Positions 54,208-63,368 of a stretch of 64,000 bases of DNA are shown here, in pieces. The stretch is from Pseudogulbenkiania subflava DSM 22618. Lineage in GTDB: Bacteria; Pseudomonadota; Gammaproteobacteria; Burkholderiales; Chromobacteriaceae. Positions within the stretch are counted from its first letter, which is position 1. Every line of letters starts with the position of its first letter. Position numbers and translations under genes: made by a program. The stretch lies in assembly GCF_900177275.1 (NCBI RefSeq), contig NZ_FXAG01000023.1, positions 1 to 64,000 of the forward strand. The letters are read 5' to 3'. The notes beneath the pieces are model-generated. The model worked only from the letters and a program-made list of their open reading frames with translations, did no database searches and was not told where the DNA came from.

Positions 54208-55493
54208 GCCGCCCGCGTGTTGCCGTGATTGGTGCCGGTTGGGCCGGCCTGGCGGCCGCCGTCGAACTCGCCGGCTTTGCCGAGTTGACGGTGTTCGAGG
54301 CCGGCCGCGAGCCCGGCGGGCGGGCGCGGCGGGTGCGCGACGCCGACCTGGCGCTCGACAACGGCCAGCACATCCTGATCGGCGCCTACCGCGAGTGCCT
54401 GCGGCTGATGGCCCGGGTCGGTGTCGACCCCGACGCAGTGCTGCTGCGCCAGCCGATGAACTGGTACCGCCACGGCGGGCTGCACCTGCACTGCCCGCCG
54501 CTGCCGGCGCCGCTGCACGTGGCGTGGGGGCTGCTTGCGGCAAGCGGTTTGGGCTGGCGTGACAAGTGGCGGCTAAGCCGGGCGCTCGACAGGCTCAAGC
54601 GCCAGCAGTGGCGTCTGGCCCGGGACATGCCGGTGGCCGAGTGGCTGGCCGCGCAAGGCCAGGGGCCGGCGCTGCTGGCTGGCTTCTGGCAGCCGCTGGT
54701 GTTGTCGGCGCTGAACACCCCGCTGGCCGAGGCCTCGATGCAGATACTGGCCAACGTGCTGCGAGACAGCCTGGGCGCCACGCGCGCCGACAGCGACCTG
54801 CTGCTGCCGCGGCACAACTTGTCGGCGCTGTTTCCGCAGCCGGCGTGGGTGTGGCTGGAGGGGCAGGGAGCGCAGCTGCGCAGCGGCTGCCGGGTGCGCC
54901 GGGTCGCCTTCGCCGACGGCGGCGCCGAGATCGATGGCGAGCGCTTCGATGCCGCCATCGTGGCGGTCGGGCCGCAGCATGCCGCCGCCCTGCTGGACGA
55001 CACGGCGTTGCAGCAGCGGCTTCAGCTTTTGCGTTACCAGCCGATATGCACGGTATACCTGCGCTTCGGCCAACGTGTGCGGTTGCCGCGCCTGATGACC
55101 GGGGTCGCCGGTGGCACCGCCGACTGGCTGTTCGACCGCGAGGCGCTGAGCGGCGAGCATGGCCTGGTGGCGGCGGTGATCAGCGCCCCGGATGACGCCG
55201 TCACCGCCTTGCCGCACGACGAACTGGTCGCTCGGGTGCTCGCCGATCTGCGCCGTCTGCAGCCGGAGCTGGCGCCGCCGCGGTGGTCACGCGTGCTGGT
55301 GGAGAAACGTGCCACCTTCGCCGCCGTGGCGGGCGTGCTGCGCCCGGGGACGCGCATCGGCGTACAATGCGGCTATCTGGCCGGCGACTGGGTCGATTCG
55401 CCGTACCCGGCCACGCTGGAGGCTGCCGTGCAGAGCGGCGTTTCCGCCGCGCAGGTGTTGAAGCAGGATTGGATGAAACAGAAAAACCGATGA
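54204..55493 (+). CDS. hpnE: hydroxysqualene dehydroxylase HpnE
   Basis: A 429-aa FAD-dependent amine-oxidase-type flavoprotein. The dinucleotide-binding motif is VIGAGWAGLAAAVELA (about 7-22), and the FAD-proximal EAGREPGGRARR follows. It removes the hydroxyl group of hydroxysqualene to give squalene, completing the HpnCDE route. The start is GTG 54204, overlapping the hpnD stop; the longer frame is inside hpnD. Its stop overlaps the ATG of the next gene. Confidence 0.9.
   Translation: MSRPRVAVIGAGWAGLAAAVELAGFAELTVFEAGREPGGRARRVRDADLALDNGQHILIGAYRECLRLMARVGVDPDAVLLRQPMNWYRHGGLHLHCPPLPAPLHVAWGLLAASGLGWRDKWRLSRALDRLKRQQWRLARDMPVAEWLAAQGQGPALLAGFWQPLVLSALNTPLAEASMQILANVLRDSLGATRADSDLLLPRHNLSALFPQPAWVWLEGQGAQLRSGCRVRRVAFADGGAEIDGERFDAAIVAVGPQHAAALLDDTALQQRLQLLRYQPICTVYLRFGQRVRLPRLMTGVAGGTADWLFDREALSGEHGLVAAVISAPDDAVTALPHDELVARVLADLRRLQPELAPPRWSRVLVEKRATFAAVAGVLRPGTRIGVQCGYLAGDWVDSPYPATLEAAVQSGVSAAQVLKQDWMKQKNR
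55074..55084 (-). repeat. GTTGGCCGAAG word, copy 10
   Basis: Exact 11-mer inside hpnE, antisense to the gene; the coding strand reads RFGQR. Confidence 0.85.
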
Positions 55494-56251
55494 TGACGAC
55501 TGAACAGAACAACGCAAGCCTTGCCGGCCGGGTGATCCTGGTGACCGGTGCCACTCAGGGGATCGGGCGCGAGGTGGCGCTGCATTACGCCCGCCACGGT
55601 GCCACGGTGGTGGTGCTGGCGCGTAGCGTGAAGCGCCTTGAGGGGGTGTACGACGAGATCGTGGCGGCCGGGGCTCCCGAGCCGGTGGCGATCCCGCTCG
55701 ACCTGCTGACGGCCACCGACGAGCAGTTCAACAACCTGGCCTTCCAGATCAAGCAGACTTGCGGCCGGCTGGACGGCATCGTGCATTGCGCCTCGCATTT
55801 CTACGCGCTCTCGCCGCTGTCCAATCAGACGGTGGACGAGTGGATGAGCCAGTACCGCATCAACACCGTGGCACCGTTCGCGCTGACGCGTGCCTGCCTG
55901 CCGCTGTTGACCGAGTCGCCGGATGCCGCAGTGCTGTTCGTGGGCGAAAGCCATGGTGCCAAGCCGGGCGCGTACTGGGGCGGCTTTGGTGCCTCGAAGG
56001 CGGGCCTGCATTACCTCACCGCCGTGGCCGCCAACGAATGGGACGTTTACCCCAACCTGCGCGTCAACCTGCTGATTCCCGGCTCAGTCAACGCGCCGCA
56101 GCGCAACCGCACCCACCCGGGCGAGGCCAAGACCGAGCGTGCCCAGATCGCCGACCTGCTGCCGCACTTCCTGTTCTGGGTGAGCGAGGCCAGCAAGGGG
56201 CAGAGCGGTCGGGTGATCGAACTGGATCTGCGCCCGCAACTCGTCTCCTGA
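55490..56251 (+). CDS. yciK: YciK-like short-chain dehydrogenase with altered catalytic Tyr
   Basis: A 253-aa SDR-fold protein. The nucleotide-binding TGATQGIG (about 19-26) is intact, and Asn in NTVAPF is kept. The expected YxxxK reads F-G-A-S-K, so the catalytic Tyr is Phe; the preceding Ser region reads GESHG. Activity as a standard dehydrogenase is doubtful. It overlaps the hpnE stop by 4 bp (ATGA), with another ATG 3 bases later. Whether it belongs functionally to hopanoid synthesis is unclear. Confidence 0.82.
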   Translation: MMTTEQNNASLAGRVILVTGATQGIGREVALHYARHGATVVVLARSVKRLEGVYDEIVAAGAPEPVAIPLDLLTATDEQFNNLAFQIKQTCGRLDGIVHCASHFYALSPLSNQTVDEWMSQYRINTVAPFALTRACLPLLTESPDAAVLFVGESHGAKPGAYWGGFGASKAGLHYLTAVAANEWDVYPNLRVNLLIPGSVNAPQRNRTHPGEAKTERAQIADLLPHFLFWVSEASKGQSGRVIELDLRPQLVS

Positions 56252-56264
56252 AGAAAGGGGCCTC

Positions 56265-56798
56265 ATGCGTTCCCTGCTCGTCATTCCCCTGTTGCTGACG
56301 TTGGCTGGCTGCAACTGGGTCAACAACGTCTCCGGTCTGTCCAAGGACGCCAACAAGGCGGTCGGTGCCGCCTGCCGCCAGAGCGGGCGTTCGCTGGAGG
56401 AGTGCTATCAGCGTAATCCCGACGCCGACAAGGCGCAGATTTACGCCGGCTGGCGGGAAATGCACGAGTACATGGTCAAGCAGAAGCTCGAGACCATCGC
56501 CCCGCCGTCGGACCCCGTCGCACCGGCCGCGCCCGCGGCGGCGCACAAGCCGGAGGCCAGCGCGGCCTCGGCGGGTGACAAGCCGCAGGCCCAGCTCAGC
56601 CCGGAAGAGGCCGACCGGGCGATGCGCAACGATCCGCAGGTGGCGGCGGTGCTGGCCGCCATCCGCCGCGGCGGGCTGCCGGCCAAAGCCCCTGGCAGTT
56701 CGGCGAAAGACCCGTCGGACGAGGAAAAGCAGCTGCTCGACATCATCAAGCAACTCAACAAGAAGGGCAGCAGCGCCGCCGCCTCTCCCGCCGGCTGA
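56265..56798 (+). CDS. predicted lipoprotein of unknown function
   Basis: A 177-aa protein with lipobox LAGC (Cys at about 16). The N-terminal half contains a compact conserved-looking region with paired Cys (AACRQSGRSLEECYQRNPDADK). An Ala/Pro-rich linker (about 82-110) and a short helical C-terminus follow. AAAGGGG precedes ATG 56265. It sits between the SDR gene and radA, 14 and 17 bp from them, so it is probably part of the same transcript. It is not recognised. Confidence 0.7.
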   Translation: MRSLLVIPLLLTLAGCNWVNNVSGLSKDANKAVGAACRQSGRSLEECYQRNPDADKAQIYAGWREMHEYMVKQKLETIAPPSDPVAPAAPAAAHKPEASAASAGDKPQAQLSPEEADRAMRNDPQVAAVLAAIRRGGLPAKAPGSSAKDPSDEEKQLLDIIKQLNKKGSSAAASPAG

Positions 56799-56815
56799 GC
56801 GCCGGCGACATTCGC

Positions 56816-58177
<1,362 letters not shown>

Positions 58178-58205
58178 CAAGCCAACAAGAAAGGGCGGGT
58201 GCCCG

Positions 58206-58766
58206 ATGATCACCCCCGAACTGATCGAGGCGGAGCGTCCCTACCTGCTGCGCTACGCGCTGGCCCAACTGCGCGACCGCCAGGCCGCCGACGAGGTGGT
58301 GCAGGAGACGCTGCTGGCGGCGCTGGAGTCGCGCAAATCGTTCGTCGGCAAGTCGGCCCCGCGCACCTGGCTGACCTCGATCCTGCGCTTCAAGCTGATC
58401 GACGCCGTACGCCGCCAGTCGCGCGAGGTGCCGTTGGAGTCGTTCGAGGACACGCTCGACGACGCCGACGTCGACGCCTTGTTCGACGCCAGCGGCCACT
58501 GGCAGCACGCCATCCGCGAATGGACCGGACCGGAACAGGAACTCGTCGCCAAGCAGTTCTGGGAGGTGTTCGAGCGCTGCGCGCAGGTGATGCCGCGCCG
58601 CACCGCGATGGCGTTCGTGATGCGCGAGGTGATCGGCATGGAGATCGCCGACATCTGTAATAACCTCGGCATTACCGCGACCAACTGTTCGGTGTTGCTG
58701 TATCGCGCCCGGATGAGCCTGCGCGAATGCCTGGAAATCCGCTGGCTGGGGGGTGGTGCCGCATGA
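58206..58766 (+). CDS. rpoE: ECF sigma factor, RpoE-like
   Basis: A 186-aa extracytoplasmic-function sigma factor. Region 2 (about 12-75) has the -10-binding segment RQAADEVVQETLLAAL. Region 4 (about 115-175) has the helix-turn-helix MEIADICNNLGITATNCSVLLYRAR. The next gene overlaps its stop (ATGA) and encodes a small zinc anti-sigma protein, the same arrangement as rpoE-mseR in Neisseria meningitidis, where the pair controls methionine sulfoxide reductase. The regulon here is unknown. Confidence 0.88.
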   Translation: MITPELIEAERPYLLRYALAQLRDRQAADEVVQETLLAALESRKSFVGKSAPRTWLTSILRFKLIDAVRRQSREVPLESFEDTLDDADVDALFDASGHWQHAIREWTGPEQELVAKQFWEVFERCAQVMPRRTAMAFVMREVIGMEIADICNNLGITATNCSVLLYRARMSLRECLEIRWLGGGAA

Positions 58767-58942
58767 GAATCAACTGCAAACAGGCTAGCCGGCTGATTTC
58801 CGACGCACTCGACCGCCCGTTGAGCAAGAGCGAGTACCTGCGGCTGCGCATTCATCTGTTCCTGTGCGGCAACTGCAGCGAGTTCTCGCGCCAGCTGCAA
58901 CTAATGCAGAAGGCGGCACGCAAGGCCGGGCGGGGCGAATAG
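58763..58942 (+). CDS. zinc-binding anti-sigma factor, MseR-like
   Basis: A 59-aa protein of the zf-HC2 anti-sigma type. The metal ligands are Cys5 and the HLFLCGNC motif (His31, Cys35, Cys38). It has no transmembrane helix, so it would be a cytoplasmic redox-sensitive inhibitor of the sigma factor whose stop codon overlaps its start. It is too short for a separate sensor domain. Confidence 0.82.
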   Translation: MRINCKQASRLISDALDRPLSKSEYLRLRIHLFLCGNCSEFSRQLQLMQKAARKAGRGE

Positions 58943-58969
58943 CGCGTCCGCCTGCGTTGGCGCTAGACA

Positions 58970-58996
58970 GCAAGGCCGGACCATGTCCGGCCTTGC
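58970..58996. terminator. strong stem-loop between convergent genes
   Basis: GCAAGGCCGGA-CCATG-TCCGGCCTTGC: an 11-bp perfect stem between the anti-sigma gene and the convergent DUF2325 gene. No T-run follows on the plus strand, so termination is possible but weak. Confidence 0.5.
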
Positions 58997-59012
58997 GCAT
59001 TTGGGCAACGCC

Positions 59013-59360
59013 TCAGTGCTTGCCCTTGCCGCGCTTGGCCACATTGGGACAGTTGGCGCAGGCGTTTTGCTCGCACAGGCCGACGCCGCTGAGCGATTGC
59101 TTCAGCGCGCACACCGAGCGGCGGCAGGCGATGAAGCGCACGTTCTGCTCCGAGGCCAGTTCGCGGAAGTGGCGCATCACGTTGTGGCCGAGGAAGTCGG
59201 TGAACAGGATCAGCATGTCGGTGCCGGCGGGCAGGCGGTCGAGCTTGCGCTGATGCGAGCTGTTGCGGCCGCTCAGGTGGCGGTGGATGGAGATGCCGAA
59301 GCTCTCCAGCACGGTGGGGATGTTGCCCAGGGTATCGGCTCCGACCAGCATGGCGTTCAT
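59013..59360 (-). CDS. DUF2325 family protein under a Fur box
   Basis: A 115-aa protein of the DUF2325 family. It has MLVGADTLGNIP at the N-terminus (Rossmann-like start), a His-rich middle (GISIHRHLSGRNSSHQRK) and a Cys-rich C-terminus (CRRSVCALKQ, CEQNACANCPNV) that could bind metal or a cluster. A perfect Fur-type palindrome lies 32 bp upstream, so expression is probably iron-repressed. GGAG precedes the start; ATG 59351 (MLVGAD) is an alternative. The biochemical function is not established. Confidence 0.82.
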   Translation of the reverse strand: MNAMLVGADTLGNIPTVLESFGISIHRHLSGRNSSHQRKLDRLPAGTDMLILFTDFLGHNVMRHFRELASEQNVRFIACRRSVCALKQSLSGVGLCEQNACANCPNVAKRGKGKH

Positions 59361-59391
59361 CGGGTGCTCCTTGAGTGCGTGTAATTTAATA

Positions 59392-59410
59392 AATGATAAT
59401 TATTATCATT
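59392..59410. promoter_or_regulatory. Fur box
   Basis: AATGATAATTATTATCATT is a perfect 9-1-9 palindrome containing the TGATAAT-N-ATTATCA Fur core. It lies upstream of the DUF2325 gene; no plus-strand gene starts nearby. Confidence 0.9.
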
Positions 59411-59540
59411 AATAGAGTCAACGACGCACGATTGCGCTTAGCCGGGCCTGTTGCAAACCGGAAACAGCCTGCTGGAGACGCCGTGCCGGGGCGGCTTTTG
59501 GGAAAGGGGCCGCGAGGCAGGGAGAGCGGCGATGCGGGAG

Positions 59541-60326
59541 CTAGTTGTCAGCCAGGACGCGGATACGCACGATTCGCTCCACCGAGCGCAGGTACTGGCT
59601 GACGCCGAGCAGCATGACCTGCCGTCCCTGCTCGTCGAGTCCCACGCTGCCGATCTGCATCCATTCGCCGACGGCGCCGGTCACGGTGGTGCTCAGCCGA
59701 CTTTGCTCGATGCCGCCGGCGCCGAAGGCCTCTTGGCGCGCCGCCAGTTCCACCACCACGCGGTTGCCGTTGCGCCTCGGGCGTACGTAAAACCCCGTCA
59801 CGGCATCCTGATACTCGGCCCCGCGGACGATGCCGCCTTGCGGGGTGACCAGCAGCCAGGGCAGGGGGCGGCTGCTGCCGCTCTCGATGAAGCCGCTGCC
59901 ACCGTCGAGCAGGCGCAGCGTCTGGCGGCTGTGGCGGCTGCCACGGCTTTGTGTGGCGTCGGCGTCGAGCGCCAGATCGCCGCGGCGGCGCCCGAGGTCA
60001 AGCTCGACGTTGCCGATGCGCGCCGCGCCGCCGAGCGACAGCGTGGAGCTGCTTTGGCGCGAGTCGCCGTTCTGTTCCACCTCGATCAACAGATTGCTCG
60101 GCCGCACGTCCAGGGTGCGAGCCAGGCTGCGCAGGGTGGCGAGCCGTGCCGGCGAGGCATCCAGGATCAGTTGCCGCCCCAGGCCGCTGGCGCTTTCCCC
60201 CGGCTGGAGGTGGGGAGCGATGGCGTCCGCCACCTCGCGGCCATCGCGCCAGCCCAGGTCGATGACCTCCAGGGCCATCACGTTGGCCGAAGCCAGCCAT
60301 AAAGCGGCATACAGTGCGTATTTCAT
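59541..60326 (-). CDS. secretin N-domain/NolW-like exported protein
   Basis: A 261-aa exported protein with a signal peptide (about 1-17, ALASANVMA). The N-terminal half resembles the N0/NolW-type modules of secretins (RQLILDASPARLATLRSLARTLDVRPSNLLIEVEQ-like region), which form the periplasmic vestibule. The C-terminal half has beta-rich secretin-like sequence but is too short for a full outer-membrane pore. It starts 4 bp after the ubiB stop, an odd partner. It may be a pilus or secretion accessory protein. Confidence 0.6.
   Translation of the reverse strand: MKYALYAALWLASANVMALEVIDLGWRDGREVADAIAPHLQPGESASGLGRQLILDASPARLATLRSLARTLDVRPSNLLIEVEQNGDSRQSSSTLSLGGAARIGNVELDLGRRRGDLALDADATQSRGSRHSRQTLRLLDGGSGFIESGSSRPLPWLLVTPQGGIVRGAEYQDAVTGFYVRPRRNGNRVVVELAARQEAFGAGGIEQSRLSTTVTGAVGEWMQIGSVGLDEQGRQVMLLGVSQYLRSVERIVRIRVLADN
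60282..60292 (+). repeat. GTTGGCCGAAG word, copy 12
   Basis: Exact 11-mer inside the signal peptide of the secretin-like gene, antisense to the gene; the coding strand reads ASANV. Confidence 0.85.
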
Positions 60327-60330
60327 GGCT

Positions 60331-62013
60331 TCACCATTCCTTGCCGGCACGCCAGATCGACCAGATCAGCCAGATGCTGTTGAAGAACGCCACCATGAAG
60401 CCCAGAAAGCCGAAGAAAGGCAGCCCGAACAGCTTCGGCCCGGCGTTCACCGTCATGACGATGGACGAGCCGATGATCAGGCAGCCGGTGACGATGCCCA
60501 TGGTCAGCCGGTTGGCGGTGCGGTCGAGCTGGCGGCCGAAGCTGTCGAGCCGCTGCAGGTCGAAGTTGATGCGGAACTTGCCGTGGCGGACATCCTTGCC
60601 CAGCCGGATCAGGTCGCGCGGCAGGTCGCCGATCATGCCCATGGCCTCGACCAGGGTCTGTTTGCCGCGCTTGAGCAGGGTTTTTGGGGTGTAGCGGTTG
60701 AGGATCAGCTCGCGCACGAACGGCGTCAGGTGCTCGACCAGCTGGAAATCCGGGTTGAGCTGGCGCCCCAGGCCTTCCAGCGTGATCAGCGCCTTGAACA
60801 GCATGGCCATGTCCGGCGGTAGCACGATGCCGTGGTCGCGGATCAGCGCCATGATGTCGACGATCAGCTGGCTGATGTTGAGGTCCTTCAACGGCACGTG
60901 CTCGTACTGGAACATGAACTCGCCGATGTCGTCGGCGAACTTGTCTTCGTCGACCGGGGTGGTGCCGGTCCACTCGATCAATACGTCGATCATGGCGCGT
61001 TCGTCGCGCCCCGACAGGGCGGCCAGGAGGTCGACGATCTCGTCGCGGCGGGCATGGCTGATGCGTCCGACCATGCCGAAGTCGATGAAGGCGATGCAGT
61101 TGTCGGGCTGGAAGATCACGTTGCCGGGGTGCGGGTCGGCGTGGAAGAAGCCGTTGATCAGGATCATGCGCAGCACCGCGTCGGCGCCGCGGTCGGCCAG
61201 GGTGATGGGGTCGAGCCCTGCCGCCTGCAGCGTGTCGACCCGGGTGGCGGCCTGGCCGTCGATGAAGTCCTGCACGTTGACCGCGGGGTTGGTGTAGTCC
61301 CAATACACCCCGGGCACGTGCACGAAGGGGTCGTCGGCAAAGTCGCGCCGGAAGCGCTCCATGTTGCGCGCCTCGATCGCCAGGTTCATCTCGCGGTTCA
61401 GCGACCGGGCGAACTCGTTGACGATTTCGGTCGGCTGGTAGCGCCGGGCGTCGGGGAACTCCAGCTCGATCAGCCCGGCGATGTGTTCGAGGATGCGCAG
61501 GTCGGCCTGCACCTTGGGAACGATGCCGGGGCGGCGCAGCTTGACCGCCACCACGGTGCCGTCCTTGAGCGTGGCGCGATGCACCTGGGCGATCGAGGCC
61601 GAGCCGATCGGCTCCATCTCGAACTCCCCGAACAGCTCCTCGATCGGCTGGCCCAGCGCCTGCTTGACCAGGTAGGGCACCTGCTCGGGGGGCAGGGGGG
61701 GCACATGGCTTTGGAGTTTCTCGAATTCGGTGATCCACTCCTGCGGGAAGACGTCGACACGGGTGGAGAGAATCTGCCCCAGCTTGATGAAGGTCGGGCC
61801 GAGTTCCTCGAACGCCAGGCGCACCCGCACCGGCGGCGGCAGGCCTTCGTCGCCCTCCGGCAAGGGAAGATTCAGCCAGGCGCCGGCCTTGGCCAGCGCA
61901 CGCGGCAGCTTCAGGCGCTGGGCGAACTGGCCGAGCCCGTGGCGGAACAGGATTCCGGTGATTTCCTTCAGGCGCGGCAGGTCGCGCATGGCGATCAGGG
62001 TTTCTTTCAGCAT
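60331..62013 (-). CDS. ubiB: UbiB/ABC1 atypical protein kinase-like ATPase
   Basis: A 560-aa protein required for ubiquinone synthesis in relatives. The family signature KLGQ is present in TFIKLGQILS (about 75-85). The nucleotide-binding AVKLRRPG, catalytic-loop HADPHPGN (about 290-297) and FIDFGMVG follow. Two C-terminal hydrophobic segments (about 505-550) anchor it in the membrane. ATG 62013 is used. The downstream secretin-like gene is coupled to it. No other ubi gene is adjacent. Confidence 0.92.
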   Translation of the reverse strand: MLKETLIAMRDLPRLKEITGILFRHGLGQFAQRLKLPRALAKAGAWLNLPLPEGDEGLPPPVRVRLAFEELGPTFIKLGQILSTRVDVFPQEWITEFEKLQSHVPPLPPEQVPYLVKQALGQPIEELFGEFEMEPIGSASIAQVHRATLKDGTVVAVKLRRPGIVPKVQADLRILEHIAGLIELEFPDARRYQPTEIVNEFARSLNREMNLAIEARNMERFRRDFADDPFVHVPGVYWDYTNPAVNVQDFIDGQAATRVDTLQAAGLDPITLADRGADAVLRMILINGFFHADPHPGNVIFQPDNCIAFIDFGMVGRISHARRDEIVDLLAALSGRDERAMIDVLIEWTGTTPVDEDKFADDIGEFMFQYEHVPLKDLNISQLIVDIMALIRDHGIVLPPDMAMLFKALITLEGLGRQLNPDFQLVEHLTPFVRELILNRYTPKTLLKRGKQTLVEAMGMIGDLPRDLIRLGKDVRHGKFRINFDLQRLDSFGRQLDRTANRLTMGIVTGCLIIGSSIVMTVNAGPKLFGLPFFGFLGFMVAFFNSIWLIWSIWRAGKEW

Positions 62014-62074
62014 CGGGTATCCCGCATTTTGGGTTGGCTTTACACTCCACGCCTCGTCCGATAGAGTGCGGCCT

Positions 62075-62947
62075 ATGAAATTGCATCTGCACCTACTGGC
62101 TTGGGTGCTGGCTACCTTTATGGTATTGGCTTATGCCGCGCCAGACAAAGCCCCCACGGAAAATCATCCCGCTGCTGACACCCAGGAAGACCCCATCGGC
62201 AAGTTTGCCGCACCGGGCGAAGAGGCTGTCGGCGACCTGTTGTTGCAGGCCATGAGCCTGCTGGGCGTGGCTTACCGTTTTGGCGGCAGTAATCCTTCGG
62301 CAGGGCTGGATTGCAGTGGTTTCATTCAGTATGTATTCAAAAAATCATTACGGGTGAATCTGCCGCGCACGGCGGCGGAAATGGCGCATACCGGAAAAGC
62401 GGTCGATAAAAGTGAACTGGCGCCCGGCGATCTGGTCTTTTTCAATACCCGTGGCTTCCAGTACTCGCATGTCGGCATCTACATGGGGGGCGGCAAGTTC
62501 ATCCACTCCCCGCGCACCGGCAAGTCGGTCGAAGTCTCCAACATGAACCAGGATTACTGGACGGCGCGCTACAACGGCGCCCGCCGTGTCAACCGCGGCT
62601 CGGCCTCGAACTTCGTGCGCGACGACAGCGAGCCGGCTCCGGTGAAGAACGTTTCGAAGGCGGTGGCGGAGGCCAAGGCACCGAGTGCCAAGGTGGTCTG
62701 TCGCAAAGGGCGGCACTGCAAGCAGGAAGCCGCGGTGGCCGAGGCCAAGGATGCGGGTGCCAAGACGGTCTGCCGCAAGGGCCGTCACTGCAAGCAGGAA
62801 CAGGCCGCCTCCGACAAGGGCAAGGCTTCCGCCAAGGCGGGCAGGTCGTCCCGCGGCAGGAAGGCCGAAGAGACCAAGAGCAAGTCGTCCGTGGCCGGCA
62901 AGTCCGCCAAGGGCGCCCACAAGAAAAAAGTGGCCTCGTCGCATTGA
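62075..62947 (+). CDS. NlpC/P60 cell-wall peptidase with Cys-containing C-terminal repeats
   Basis: A 290-aa exported endopeptidase with a signal peptide (about 1-22, cleavage near AYA). The NlpC/P60 domain (about 48-170) has catalytic Cys80 in LDCSGFIQY and His132 in YSHVGIYMG. It would cleave peptidoglycan stem peptides. The lysine-rich tail (about 185-290) contains two copies of VCRKGRHCKQE within a repeat of about 25 residues. The ribosome-binding site of ATG 62075 is weak. It is divergent from ubiB. Confidence 0.88.
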   Translation: MKLHLHLLAWVLATFMVLAYAAPDKAPTENHPAADTQEDPIGKFAAPGEEAVGDLLLQAMSLLGVAYRFGGSNPSAGLDCSGFIQYVFKKSLRVNLPRTAAEMAHTGKAVDKSELAPGDLVFFNTRGFQYSHVGIYMGGGKFIHSPRTGKSVEVSNMNQDYWTARYNGARRVNRGSASNFVRDDSEPAPVKNVSKAVAEAKAPSAKVVCRKGRHCKQEAAVAEAKDAGAKTVCRKGRHCKQEQAASDKGKASAKAGRSSRGRKAEETKSKSSVAGKSAKGAHKKKVASSH

Positions 62948-63022
62948 TGCGGCATGCCGCGCGCTACCGTCGATGCCCGCCCTGGCGGGCATTGCGTTTT
63001 TGAAAGTCGAACGGAACGTCCT

Positions 63023-63235
63023 ATGAAACTGCAACAACCGGTTTGGCTCGATCCGGAGGGCAACGTGGTCGCCTGCGTCGAGAAGATCAAGGTGATGAAC
63101 GAGAACCTCGAAGAGCTGGCGCAGATGGCGCAGGATGCCTTCGAGGATGCCATCCTGATGGGGTGCGACGAGCGTCAGGTGCGCGCCTTCCTGGTGGCGA
63201 TGATGCAGGGCCTCGACAACCCCTACCAGGGCTGA
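63023..63235 (+). CDS. small conserved-type protein of unknown function
   Basis: A 70-aa acidic soluble protein, MKLQQPVWLD at its start, followed by a helical region (IKVMNENLEELAQMAQDAFE) and Cys in MGCDERQ. GGAACG-type weak ribosome-binding site at 63010-63015. No domain is recognised. The composition is acidic and Met-rich; it could be a small adaptor. It lies between the NlpC protein and lolC. Confidence 0.65.
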   Translation: MKLQQPVWLDPEGNVVACVEKIKVMNENLEELAQMAQDAFEDAILMGCDERQVRAFLVAMMQGLDNPYQG

Positions 63236-63368
63236 GCGCCGTTGACGTCAACCGCTTGCGGTGCATGCCGCGTTGCTGCCTTGCCTTTTTGCCCTGTGGC
63301 GCCAATCGTACTGGCCTCGACGCGCGCCACGACGTTTATTCATTGCCCCTGCCCGAGGATTCCTCTGA

